8,495 bases of DNA from Minisyncoccota bacterium (GCA_018609785.1 JAHEOE010000064.1:1-8495); one strand, 5' to 3'. Counted from the first letter of the stretch, positions 1-6,077 are shown. The notes: generated by a model not told the origin, from the sequence alone. Numbers and translations: made by a program.

Positions 1-273
1 AACCGATACTGTGATGAGAATTTCCAAAACCTCATGCGGTATGAAATTTCGCGGGCTCGAGAGCTTTATCGGTACGCCGAAGCAGGTATCCCGCTCCTTT
101 CCCAACACGCCCGCTTTGGCGTCTTTCTTGCCGCCCGATTATACACCTCTATTTTAGAGGAGATCGAACAGGTGAATTACGATGTGTTTCATCATACGAT
201 ATCGCCTTCCAAACGGAAGAAGATAACTGTTTTAAGTACTAGTATTCCATACTATATACGTTTTGCTACCTGA
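1..273 (+). CDS. crtB: Phytoene/squalene synthase family protein, C-terminal fragment (5' end outside window)
   Basis: The frame is open from base 1 to a TGA at 271-273, giving the last 90 residues of a protein that starts upstream of the window. The stretch LMRYEISRARELYRYAEAGI, followed by PLLSQHARFGVFLAARLY and ILEEIEQVNYDVF, matches the C-terminal region of trans-isoprenyl diphosphate synthases of the CrtB type: the RAR..Y..AE.GI.LL helix, the ARLY helix, then the YDVF turn. Family members condense two prenyl diphosphates head to head, either GGPP to phytoene or FPP to squalene. The Asp-rich catalytic motifs lie upstream and cannot be seen, so phytoene versus squalene or dehydrosqualene synthase (HpnC/HpnD/CrtM) is not settled. 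It is the only plus-strand gene and converges on the 323-1147 gene. An internal ATG at 34 is not a likely start, because the homologous sequence continues upstream of it. Confidence 0.8.
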   Translation, partial: NRYCDENFQNLMRYEISRARELYRYAEAGIPLLSQHARFGVFLAARLYTSILEEIEQVNYDVFHHTISPSKRKKITVLSTSIPYYIRFAT

Positions 274-281
274 CCAATAAT

Positions 282-313
282 AAGCCCTCCTCAAATATAT
301 TTGAGGAGGGGGT
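282..313. terminator. Perfect 26-nt palindrome between convergent genes, probable bidirectional terminator
   Basis: Bases 285-310 form a mismatch-free palindrome with 13-nt arms that begin CCCTCCTC and end GAGGAGGG around an AT-rich centre. It sits between the stop of the plus-strand gene (273) and the stop of the minus-strand gene (323-325). On the minus strand it is followed by the weak T-rich run CTTATTATT; on the plus strand there is no U-tract. Its position suggests a shared terminator, but the missing T-tract on one side makes this uncertain. Its polypyrimidine/polypurine arms resemble the palindromes at 7314-7357 and 7513-7534. Confidence 0.55.
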
Positions 314-322
314 GACAAATGG

Positions 323-1147
323 CTAACTTTCCGGACGGATATAACCAACCATTTCTAACATTTGGGCAACTTTATCCGGATATTCTCCAATAAATGCAGG
401 TACAAGATCTGTATTCCGGTCAACATTCAATGCCTGTTTCTGTTCGGGAGTCAGAGGTGTAAAATTCGCAATATTGTGCGAAGTAGCTGACCACATGCGA
501 TCATATATTTCCCGTGTAAGACTCCCCCATACCGTGTAGTATGGCCGTGCATACATATATTGAGGATTCTCATTTAATAGAGAGTCTACACTTTGTTGCA
601 ACCGATTACGTATCTGTTGTGGATGATCCGAGTCTTCCATATTTCCAAATTCCAAAGCAATACTTCCCGGAATTTCGGAAATGAGAAATCCATGATAATC
701 ACCTTTTCCTCGATTAAGATCGACAACGTGTCGAATATCAAAGTACTGAATCAGTGCTTTGGATCGTTCATTGAGACCATCAACAACAATTAAATCAAAG
801 TTGCCATATGTCTCATGCACATCGATAACAAAATCTACAGGGTCATGTGCAAATCCGGCTTGCACCCCGTACGCATTTTGCCCCTTGAGTCGATCAGTTA
901 ATTCAGCCGCTCGACGCTGTACATATGATGAAGAGTCATGCTCACCGGGAAATTCTCGATTCAAATCAGGATCGAATTTTTCCCTCTCCGGGACTCCACG
1001 TAAATTCATTTCTACGGCCAACGGATTGCCACAAACAGATCGGAGTCGTATATTTCCTTTCCGCACTTTGTTATATTTTTCATGTAATAGAGGACGAATA
1101 TTCTGTTCGTCTCCGTGTATGCCATAGACAATGGCTCCTTCTAACAT
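323..1147 (-). CDS. Succinylglutamate desuccinylase/aspartoacylase (AstE/AspA) family zinc hydrolase
   Basis: This 274-aa protein carries the hallmarks of the M14-like AstE/AspA fold. GIHGDE at residues 9-14 gives likely zinc ligands His11 and Glu14. PDLNREFPG at 60-68 is the substrate-binding DLNR.F motif. DVHET at 109-113 supplies the third ligand, His111. ALEFG at 164-168 places Glu166 where the family has its catalytic glutamate. Characterised relatives hydrolyse N-acyl amino acids such as N-succinylglutamate or N-acetylaspartate in the cytoplasm, but family-wide annotation is broad and the substrate here cannot be read from sequence. The human aspartoacylase Arg63 position appears to be Glu56 by a hand alignment, so the acyl or amino-acid specificity may differ. 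The start is supported by AAGGAG seven bases upstream of the ATG. It is a single-gene unit with its own promoter, and its 3' end faces the CrtB-like gene. Confidence 0.85.
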   Translation of the reverse strand: MLEGAIVYGIHGDEQNIRPLLHEKYNKVRKGNIRLRSVCGNPLAVEMNLRGVPEREKFDPDLNREFPGEHDSSSYVQRRAAELTDRLKGQNAYGVQAGFAHDPVDFVIDVHETYGNFDLIVVDGLNERSKALIQYFDIRHVVDLNRGKGDYHGFLISEIPGSIALEFGNMEDSDHPQQIRNRLQQSVDSLLNENPQYMYARPYYTVWGSLTREIYDRMWSATSHNIANFTPLTPEQKQALNVDRNTDLVPAFIGEYPDKVAQMLEMVGYIRPES

Positions 1148-1183
1148 GTCTTATCTCCTTATGCAAAAGAACTACAATTGCGA

Positions 1184-1211
1184 ATTAACCATATATATAC
1201 GTCTCTGTCAA
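1184..1211 (-). promoter_or_regulatory. Sigma-70-type promoter for the AstE/AspA-family gene
   Basis: Reading the minus strand, a perfect -35 box TTGACA (1206-1211) is followed 16 nt later by GTTAAT (1184-1189, 4/6 match). Alternatively, with 17-nt spacing, the -10 is TTAATT preceded by TGG, an extended -10 arrangement like that of other promoters in this window. The spacer holds an alternating TA run. A good SD (AAGGAG, 1155-1160) lies between this site and the ATG at 1147. Confidence 0.6.
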
Positions 1212-1286
1212 CATCTCTCATAGACCGGACGTCTATTACCGAAGTAACACCTTACCATACAACATTTCTAAAAAATAAGTCAGGTA

Positions 1287-1308
1287 GTGTCCCTCCTCTT
1301 TTAAAAGA
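1287..1308. repeat. Partial copy of the polypyrimidine/polypurine hairpin repeat
   Basis: The sequence GTGTCCCTCCTCTTTTAAAAG followed by A resembles the left arm and centre of the palindromes at 7314-7357 and 7513-7534 (GTGTCCTCCTCTTTAAAAAG), but the right arm is lost after AAAAGA. It lies in the 215-nt gap between yadH and the AstE-like gene. I see no convincing rho-independent terminator for yadH in that gap. Confidence 0.5.
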
Positions 1309-1362
1309 ATGGTTATGATTCTCCGAAGAGGCGAAAGAGCTCTCCTCCTTTTGAGACACGTT

Positions 1363-2136
1363 CTACTCTTTTAATCCATACCCCGTCCGGAAAATAAGCC
1401 ATGTCCCAAAAAACACGAGCACCAAAAGAGCGGTTAAAACTCCAAAACACAACCAAACCGAGACATCAGAATACCCCAAAAATCCGTAACGAAATCCGTT
1501 AACCATGTATAAAATCGGATTGAAATAAGAAACGGTTGCCCATGCTTGCGGAATATCCTCTAGAGAGTAAAAAACTCCGCCCAGAAACGTAAGCGGAGTT
1601 AAAACAAAGGTGGGAACAATGGAAATCTGATCGAAATTTCGGGCAAAAACACCATTTATCAGTCCTCCCAAAGAAAACAAAACCGAGGTTAAAAAGGTAA
1701 ATACCAAGACAATAAAGATATTGGTAACGGGCAATTGGGTAAAGAATAAGGAAACAAGGAGCACCAGACCTCCCACAATACTCCCTCGAATCACCCCGCC
1801 CAAAGCATAGCCCGTTATGATTGCCCAACTGGGCATGGGAGAGACGAGTAATTCTTCAATGCTTCTTTGAAATTTTGCCAAAAAGAACGACCCGACCACA
1901 TTCTGAAACGAATTGGTAATAATCGCCATCATCACCAACCCCGGAACAATATAATTGATATACTCAAACCCCTGAATTTGTTCAATACGCGAACCAAGCA
2001 CTTCTCCGAATACGACAAAATACAGCGTTACCGTAATCACCGAAGGGAGCAGTGATTGCGTCCAAATTCGTAAGATACGCTTAATCTCTTTACGGGTCAG
2101 AACAACCAACGAAACCCAATTTCCGTACCAGTTCAT
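1363..2136 (-). CDS. yadH: ABC-2 type transporter permease, YadH-like
   Basis: This 257-aa polytopic membrane protein has about six hydrophobic segments, near residues 29-48, 61-81, 106-131, 138-161, 171-191 and 226-249. Recognisable family stretches are RIWTQSLLPSVITVTLYF (23-40), SFFLAKFQRSIEELLVSP (83-100), NGVFARNFDQISIVPTFVLT (161-180) and NPILYMVNGFRYGFLG (206-221), the last being the C-terminal ABC-2 signature. From memory these align closely with E. coli YadH over the whole length. It should pair with the adjacent ATPase to form an inner-membrane exporter; the E. coli substrate is not established, and none can be inferred here. Its ATG lies one base after the ATPase stop (TAG, T, ATG), so translation is probably coupled. 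I see no clear terminator downstream. Confidence 0.92.
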   Translation of the reverse strand: MNWYGNWVSLVVLTRKEIKRILRIWTQSLLPSVITVTLYFVVFGEVLGSRIEQIQGFEYINYIVPGLVMMAIITNSFQNVVGSFFLAKFQRSIEELLVSPMPSWAIITGYALGGVIRGSIVGGLVLLVSLFFTQLPVTNIFIVLVFTFLTSVLFSLGGLINGVFARNFDQISIVPTFVLTPLTFLGGVFYSLEDIPQAWATVSYFNPILYMVNGFRYGFLGYSDVSVWLCFGVLTALLVLVFFGTWLIFRTGYGLKE

Positions 2137-2137
2137 A

Positions 2138-3064
2138 CTAATTTTCGTTTATTAAACTAACAAATAATTCTTCGAGTTTGTTTGTTTCATTACGCACGCC
2201 CGAAACCGTCACTCCTTCTTCTTTGAGTGTTTCGATAATTGCGGTTATGGAAGACTCTTCTCTGGCAAACGAAATATAGAGGGTTGTCCCATCGCGAACT
2301 TCAAACCCTTGGGCTTGTAGACGATTTTGAACGTCCGAAGATAATTCCGTGGCAAGATCCAAAATAATCGAATCTCGTTCAAGTCGAGATAATAACTCTT
2401 TGACAGTCCCTTGTCTGATAATACGCCCGTCTTTAATAATGGCCAATTCCCGGCAGAGCGCTTCGGCCTCCTCTAAGTAATGGGTGGTTAAAATAATGGT
2501 TTTGTTCTTCTCTTCATTGATTTTACGAACAAACTGCCACATACTACGCCTGATCTCGATATCCACACCGGCTGTCGGTTCATCCAAAAACAGAATATCC
2601 GGTTCATGAACCAACGCGCGCGCAATCATCAGCCGTCGTTTCATCCCCCCCGAGAGCATGCGGGCTTGCTCGTCCCGTTTATCCCACAGACCAAGCTCTT
2701 TGATGTACGTTTCAGCATTTTCGCGAGCTTTCCCAAGGGGGATTCCGTAATACCCGGCCTGATGAAGGACAATGTCATAGACCCTATCAAAAATGGGAAA
2801 ATTAAATTCTTGAGGAACAACTCCCACATGAGTTTTAGCTTTTGAAGGATTAGTATCAATATCATCGCCATTTACCACAACCTGCCCCGAACTCTTATTA
2901 ACAAGCCCCGTCACAATCTGAATCAATGTGGACTTCCCCGCTCCGTTGGGACCCAACAACCCAAAAAACGCGCCTTGTTCAACCTCTAATGAGACGCCAC
3001 GTAACGCCACGGTATTGGTATCATACGTTTTACTCAAATCCGTAATTTGCAGAGCTAATGACAT
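2138..3064 (-). CDS. yadG: ABC transporter ATP-binding protein, YadG-like
   Basis: This 308-aa nucleotide-binding subunit has every catalytic element: Walker A GPNGAGKS (38-45), Q-loop Gln85 in VVPQEFNFP, signature LSGGMKRRLMIARAL (137-151), Walker B ILFLDEP (157-163), D-loop AGVD (165-168) and H-loop His195 in TTHYLEEAE. A C-terminal domain of about 85 residues (roughly 225-308, ending KLEELFVSLINEN) is the accessory DUF4162-type tail seen in YadG and other ABC-2 exporters. Its length equals that of E. coli YadG as I remember it, and many blocks are near identical (QEFNF, QAGYYG, ARMLSGGMKRRLMIARAL, EPTAGVDIE.RRSMW). It hydrolyses ATP to drive the YadH-like permease encoded 1 nt downstream. 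No SD is visible before the ATG; a TATAAT box about 25 nt upstream implies a leader of roughly 17 nt. Confidence 0.95.
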   Translation of the reverse strand: MSLALQITDLSKTYDTNTVALRGVSLEVEQGAFFGLLGPNGAGKSTLIQIVTGLVNKSSGQVVVNGDDIDTNPSKAKTHVGVVPQEFNFPIFDRVYDIVLHQAGYYGIPLGKARENAETYIKELGLWDKRDEQARMLSGGMKRRLMIARALVHEPDILFLDEPTAGVDIEIRRSMWQFVRKINEEKNKTIILTTHYLEEAEALCRELAIIKDGRIIRQGTVKELLSRLERDSIILDLATELSSDVQNRLQAQGFEVRDGTTLYISFAREESSITAIIETLKEEGVTVSGVRNETNKLEELFVSLINEN

Positions 3065-3087
3065 GAAATAGATAATATTAAGATTTA

Positions 3088-3096
3088 ATTATACCA
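3088..3096 (-). promoter_or_regulatory. Extended -10 promoter for yadG-yadH
   Basis: On the minus strand the sequence TGG-TATAAT is a consensus -10 box with the TG extension. The -35 region is weak. The predicted transcript start is near 3081, which leaves about 17 nt before the yadG ATG and no SD. The box lies about 20 nt beyond the U-tract of the upstream gene's terminator, so the two units are tightly packed. Confidence 0.65.
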
Positions 3097-3115
3097 CGTT
3101 TTCCCGAGGTTTCCT

Positions 3116-3144
3116 AAAGAAAAACGACCTATTTGAATAGGTCG
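3116..3144 (-). terminator. Rho-independent terminator of the 98-aa gene
   Basis: On the minus strand CGACCTATT pairs with AATAGGTCG (3125-3144, 9 bp around a 2-nt centre, or 8 bp with a TCAA loop) and is followed at once by TTTTTCTTT (3116-3124). It lies 15 nt after the stop codon of the 98-aa gene. The plus strand lacks a U-tract after the hairpin, so it acts in one direction. Confidence 0.85.
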
Positions 3145-3159
3145 CATGTATCTACCTAA

Positions 3160-3456
3160 TTAGATATATTCAAATGTAACTTCGTCAACACCCCATTTAC
3201 GAAATTCCTCTCGGAGACAATTTTGGCTGCTCTCCAAATCATCTTCCCGATAAAAAATCAGAATTATAAAATAATCTTTAAAGGGGAATCGAGGGTCGTT
3301 GATCGAACTCGGATCAACCTCGTCATACCGGTCCCCGAAGATTGCTTCAAGGGAGTTTCTGAAATTTTCCTGTTGAAAGATATCGCCGATTTTCTTTATG
3401 ATGCTATAGCCAAAGATAATTTTTTGTTCACTTTCTAAAACAATAATACAAGGCAT
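3160..3456 (-). CDS. Hypothetical protein, 98 aa, no recognised family
   Basis: I do not recognise this small protein. It looks soluble and mixed alpha/beta, with hydrophobic strands (MPCIIVLESEQKIIFGYSII; DYFIILIFYR) and an acidic C-terminal half ending WGVDEVTFEYI. There is no signal peptide, no membrane segment and no metal-binding cysteine pattern (only Cys3 and one near residue 79). It is very probably a real gene: GGAGG lies nine bases upstream of the ATG, an extended -10 box (TGG-TATTAT) lies just before that, and a clear intrinsic terminator follows 15 nt after the stop. It therefore forms a complete monocistronic unit between DUF2207 and yadGH. No function is proposed. Confidence 0.8.
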   Translation of the reverse strand: MPCIIVLESEQKIIFGYSIIKKIGDIFQQENFRNSLEAIFGDRYDEVDPSSINDPRFPFKDYFIILIFYREDDLESSQNCLREEFRKWGVDEVTFEYI

Positions 3457-3465
3457 CTAACCTTT

Positions 3466-3499
3466 CCTCCAAAAGCATTCCTCCTCCTTTATAATACCA
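3466..3499 (-). promoter_or_regulatory. Promoter and SD of the 98-aa gene
   Basis: On the minus strand TGG-TATTAT (3491-3499) is an extended -10 box, with TTGCAT 16 nt upstream of TATTAT as a weak -35. The predicted start is near 3484. GGAGG at 3466-3470 sits nine bases before the ATG at 3456. A second, stronger-looking SD (AAGGAGG) lies directly upstream of another ATG at 3476-3478, which opens a 16-codon out-of-frame reading frame that ends at 3428. Confidence 0.65.
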
Positions 3500-3566
3500 A
3501 AGCTCCCCATGTATGCAAGTGATCGATTATTGTTTTCGTGTCTTAAAAATTTAATATACGTGTAGC

Positions 3567-3662
3567 CTATCCGGCGCCACCGCCGCCGCCACCGGCTCCT
3601 CCGCCGGCGCCACCGCCTCCTCCGGAAGCTCCGCCGCTGCTTCCCCCGGAAGAAAACGAACC
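3567..3662. repeat. GC-rich GCC/TCC simple-sequence tract encoding the Gly/Ala tail of DUF2207
   Basis: On the plus strand this stretch is a near-continuous run of CCG, GCC, TCC and CAC trinucleotides, far richer in GC than its surroundings. It encodes the Gly/Ala/Ser-rich C-terminus. Such tracts are prone to slippage, so tail length may vary between strains. Confidence 0.7.
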
Positions 3663-5366
3663 ACCTACAGCATCACCGGTGGACTCCATGGACGTAGCAA
3701 AATCTCCCGTAGAGAATCCGGCCGCTCCGGCATGATGTCCTTCGTACCATTCGGGAGGCTCTTTTACCAAACCTTCAAACGCTTTTCCCCATTTATCAGC
3801 GACGCCAAGGACCATGGCATACGGTAAGAGCTCAAAGAAGATATTCTCTTTTTCCTGAAATTCCAACCGCTCTTTTTCGGCCACCTCCACGTATTTTTTA
3901 TATCCGACGGCCTGACTGTAAACATCAATTCCCGCCTGCGTACGTTTAGGGATTATAATACCCAAAATAAAACTTCCTATACCGAATATAACAAAAGCCA
4001 GCGCCCAAACAATATAAGAGAATGCGGCAGCCAGAATAGCTAAAAATATCCCTGAAATCAATCCCAGCCCAATCCAACTGCCACTAATATACTGTGGTTT
4101 GTCTCGAAAATACCGGTCTTCCCCAAGGTCCCTGTACACCTGCTTCTGAATCTTGGAAGCTTTTTTTGCGAGCGCATTCTTTTTGCTCAATTCTGTCATA
4201 TTCACGGTTGGTTGTTCTTCATCCTCTTCCCGATGCTTTTTTTGAAATATAACGTCCAACAGATCTTTTTCGTATTCTCTTAGATCCTCTCGTTCTTTAT
4301 ACTGCTCATCACGTAAGATGACTTTATGAATTTTTTTCGAACTCAATCCCAACCACTGATCTTCTTCCTCTTCGCGGATTTTGAGAACGCCGCGAACGGC
4401 CAAATCCACAATCGTAGCGGCGAACTCCATCGCTTTCGGCTGTTGATAATACACCCGACTCATCTCCGCCGGACGTAAGTCTTGTGGCGGCTTATACTGA
4501 CGTACAATAGGACGCTTAAGGGTGAATACTTGCTTGGCTCTCACAAATTCATATATAAGCAATCCGAGTCCTACCAAAAGAAGTACGCCGGGTACAATAT
4601 ACCGCAACGTAATGTACTTCCAAATCGCCCCTTGAGAAACTCCGTTTACAATTCCCTTATTAAACCCGACAGCTATCGTAAAAAATTCTTTGTCCAACGT
4701 AGTGTTTAATGTAAATTTTACCTGCTCCGCACTGCCTTGCGTAACCTCACACTGCTGATTTTCACTTCCCGCTTTCCCCGTATAACAGGCAGACTTCAAA
4801 TCTTTTTGATTCACCCCCTCCGGCAAATTAACGGTCACCGTGGAATTACTAACCGGTACGTCCCACTTATTTCCTATCGCGTTCCAATATATCTCATCAA
4901 AGTTCTCATAGAACCGAAGCCCTCCTTGTTGCCAAAAATCATCGTCACTCCGCAAAGAACCGCGCTTATACCGAAGCGATCCGGAAACGGTATAGTCCAC
5001 CAGAAACGTATGTCGTCCGCTGAATTTTTGACTTCCCGACATGATATCAATGAGAAGCGTGCCATCTTCTCGATCCACCTCGTATTTACTGTTTTCCTGT
5101 CCCGTGGCGGTTGCCTCCAATACTTCTATATTCAAAGAGGGGGTATTGAGAGGAATATCTCGACTCCACTGATTAAATTCTTTGTCTCCAAAGTCATAGA
5201 CAATTTCTTCTCGCACACGAAATGTGTTGTCCTGATTTACATCGATGGTTACGTCATATTGCGGAATAAGAACGCCGGACTTGGCGGATACATCAACCGG
5301 AAAAATCCCGAGTGATAAAATACCCACTCCTGCTCCAACAATAAATCTCCGTAATATATGTCCCAT
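3567..5366 (-). CDS. DUF2207 domain-containing membrane protein with Gly/Ala-rich C-terminal tail
   Basis: This is a 599-aa membrane-anchored protein of unknown biochemical role. Residues 1-28 look like a signal peptide (basic RR at 6-7, hydrophobic core, VSA-K cleavage-like site). Residues about 30-240 form the exported DUF2207 domain, with landmarks NQWSRDIPL, NAIGNKWDVP, LPEGV and two cysteines (194 and 206) that could form a disulfide. A membrane segment spans about 252-275. A cytoplasmic part follows (RPAEMSRVYY, ATIVDLAVRGVLKI), then a highly charged stretch, a second hydrophobic pair at about 430-472, and the conserved YAMVLGVADKWGKAF near 516-530. The last 35 residues are almost only Gly, Ala and Ser. 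This order is the usual one for DUF2207 proteins, often called predicted membrane proteins. It has its own probable promoter and stands alone. I found no clear terminator before the 98-aa gene. Confidence 0.9.
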   Translation of the reverse strand: MGHILRRFIVGAGVGILSLGIFPVDVSAKSGVLIPQYDVTIDVNQDNTFRVREEIVYDFGDKEFNQWSRDIPLNTPSLNIEVLEATATGQENSKYEVDREDGTLLIDIMSGSQKFSGRHTFLVDYTVSGSLRYKRGSLRSDDDFWQQGGLRFYENFDEIYWNAIGNKWDVPVSNSTVTVNLPEGVNQKDLKSACYTGKAGSENQQCEVTQGSAEQVKFTLNTTLDKEFFTIAVGFNKGIVNGVSQGAIWKYITLRYIVPGVLLLVGLGLLIYEFVRAKQVFTLKRPIVRQYKPPQDLRPAEMSRVYYQQPKAMEFAATIVDLAVRGVLKIREEEEDQWLGLSSKKIHKVILRDEQYKEREDLREYEKDLLDVIFQKKHREEDEEQPTVNMTELSKKNALAKKASKIQKQVYRDLGEDRYFRDKPQYISGSWIGLGLISGIFLAILAAAFSYIVWALAFVIFGIGSFILGIIIPKRTQAGIDVYSQAVGYKKYVEVAEKERLEFQEKENIFFELLPYAMVLGVADKWGKAFEGLVKEPPEWYEGHHAGAAGFSTGDFATSMESTGDAVGGSFSSGGSSGGASGGGGGAGGGAGGGGGGAG

Positions 5367-5402
5367 AAAAATTTTTATTACGCTTTGTTAACATCTATCA
5401 TT

Positions 5403-5411
5403 AGCATAGCA
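5403..5411 (-). promoter_or_regulatory. Extended -10 promoter for the DUF2207 gene
   Basis: On the minus strand TGC-TATGCT is an extended -10 box, close to the TGC-TATACT boxes in front of ruvA and the peroxiredoxin gene. The start would fall near 5396, giving a leader of about 30 nt. No SD is visible before the ATG at 5366, and there is no good -35 box. Confidence 0.5.
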
Positions 5412-5461
5412 CGTAACAACCTACAGAGTAAAACCTTCTTGTATCTCACAAATTTTTTACT

Positions 5462-5634
5462 ACTAGAGGTTATCTTAATATTTCTATACTCAATATCTAT
5501 CATGCCCATATGAAGGCGACAGAGCGTATGAACGAATTTTGGGTATGGTAGGCCGTAGGCATTAAATGCCAGTGAATACGTCTCTATCGCCTTCATATAC
5601 TTCCACCTTCAATAATTTTGAGATAACCTCTAGT
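5462..5634. mobile_element. Composite repeat element, copy 1: 14-bp inverted repeats around the 91-nt palindromic core
   Basis: ACTAGAGGTTATCT (5462-5475) and its exact reverse complement AGATAACCTCTAGT (5621-5634) bound a 173-bp segment that contains the 91-nt core (5507-5597). Copy 2 near the right edge of the window shows a related CTAGAGGCCATCT (8348-8360) about 45 nt before its core, as in copy 1, which suggests one composite unit. The size, terminal inverted repeats and lack of a gene fit a MITE-like non-autonomous element. No target-site duplication was identified and no transposase is present, so mobility is inferred. Confidence 0.5.
5507..5597. repeat. 91-nt structured palindromic repeat, copy 1
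   Basis: It differs from the 8393-8483 copy at only two positions: A5561 is G8447 and A5586 is G8472. The ends pair with each other (TATGAAGGCGACAGAG against CTCTATCGCCTTCATA, then CGTAT against ATACG with one bulged base), giving a stem of about 20 bp. The 46-nt loop carries an inner hairpin, GGCATTAAATGCC (5558-5570), preceded by GTAG. The minus strand also reads as a 30-codon frame starting MKAIETYSLAFNAYGLPYPK in this copy. Whether it acts as DNA, RNA or a mini-gene is unknown. Confidence 0.8.
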
Positions 5635-5650
5635 TTCTAGAAGTTATTTC
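5620..5650. repeat. CTAG-centred hairpin
   Basis: AGATAACCTCTAG, a TTT spacer and CTAGAAGTTATTT form an imperfect hairpin with arms of about 13 nt. The right part (5629-5653) recurs in the same orientation at 8340-8364 with four transitions over 25 nt. It sits at the right border of composite element copy 1. Confidence 0.6.
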
Positions 5651-5661
5651 AAACGTAGGGA

Positions 5662-5911
5662 AAACTTCTCATATCACCCAAACCTCTCTTTCTCTCGAAG
5701 CTTGGACGGGCACTTAAAAAACATGCGATGTTTTTTACGGCTTTCTGTCGAAAGCCTATTTTCACAGGACTGCCGTGTCGACGAAGTTCCCTTTAAAAAG
5801 GAGGAAAACACAGCAAGATACATACACATAAGAATATCTCTATTCAACCGTATATCCACCGTGTATCTATCGTACCCGCTACTGTATATCAAACTTGCTA
5901 CATGCTACTAT
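5662..5911 (+). repeat. Long imperfect inverted repeat, left arm (arm A), bracketing rpiB-ruvA
   Basis: Read on the plus strand, this arm aligns with the minus strand of 7171-7484. Shared blocks in order are CTCATATCA, AAACCTC, TCGAAGCTTG, CACT, an A-run/T-run hairpin (5715-5737), ACGG, a 7-bp hairpin (5739-5756), CCTATTT, GGACTGCC with TGTC, a CTTTAAAAAG hairpin core (5788-5803), CCGTATATCCAC, GTGTATCTAT, GTACCCGC, GTATATCAA and CTTGCTAC. Similarity is imperfect throughout. It occupies most of the 711-nt gene-free stretch 5367-6077. Reading frames that cross it are treated as incidental. Confidence 0.75.
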
Positions 5912-5951
5912 TCACACAACCGTATATCCACCGTACCCACTACCGTATATC
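5847..5951 (+). repeat. Four copies of the decamer ACCGTATATC
   Basis: ACCGTATATC or a one-base variant occurs at 5847, 5881 (ACTGTATATC), 5919 and 5942. Three reverse-complement copies lie in the opposite arm at 7205 (two differences), 7228 and 7262. Spacings of 34 and 23 nt recur in both places, which argues for common descent of the two arms. Confidence 0.65.
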
Positions 5952-5961
5952 ACAATACTCG

Positions 5962-6073
5962 CTTCCAACTTTCTCCCTTCAGGCTTCTGACTTCTAAATT
6001 CCGGCTCCTCTTTTATAGATTCCAAATACGAAATTCTAATCACTAAATACCAAATTCCAAATACTCTATTCTA
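5962..6073. repeat. Degenerate heptanucleotide array, 16 units, downstream of rpiB
   Basis: Split into sevens from 5962, the sequence gives 16 successive units (CTTCCAA, CTTTCTC, CCTTCAG, GCTTCTG, ACTTCTA, AATTCCG and so on, ending TATTCTA). Column 3 is T in 15 of 16 units and column 5 is C in 15 of 16; the consensus is about NATTCYA. A similar shorter array lies at 8303-8351. It ends just before the rpiB stop codon. No terminator for ruvA-rpiB is seen in it. Confidence 0.7.
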
Positions 6074-6077
6074 TATA

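Noticed and set aside
759..1127. Plus-strand open frames opposite the AstE-like gene, and similar frames opposite DUF2207 and the peroxiredoxin gene
   Set aside because: They are antisense to well-supported genes, lack SDs and show no recognisable protein motifs.
1310..1362. Terminator for yadH in the GGAGGAGAGCTCTTTCGCCTC region
   Set aside because: Only short, competing stems can be drawn and no T-tract follows on the minus strand.
5378..5596. 72-codon minus-strand frame beginning in the 91-nt repeat
   Set aside because: Only the first 30 codons match copy 2; beyond that there is no sign of coding, and the frame overlaps the DUF2207 promoter. It is kept as a finding about the repeat, not as a gene.
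5715..5737. A-run/T-run hairpin as an intrinsic terminator
   Set aside because: The stem is almost all A-T and the T-run is part of the stem, with no free U-tract after it, and no gene on the plus strand ends there.
5674..5892. 72-codon minus-strand frame antisense to arm A
   Set aside because: It is confined to repeat sequence, has no recognisable protein features, and has no SD or promoter.
5840..5960. Possible CRISPR array from repeated ACCGTATATC units
   Set aside because: The repeats are 10 nt with irregular 23-38-nt spacing, they also appear inverted elsewhere, and no cas genes are present.
5702..6046. 114-codon plus-strand reading frame over arm A and the heptamer array
   Set aside because: It runs through repeats only. 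Although the matching frame in arm B also stays open (FLR.S.E.LF..DC), the differences between arms keep hairpin pairing rather than the amino acids, so structure explains it better than coding.
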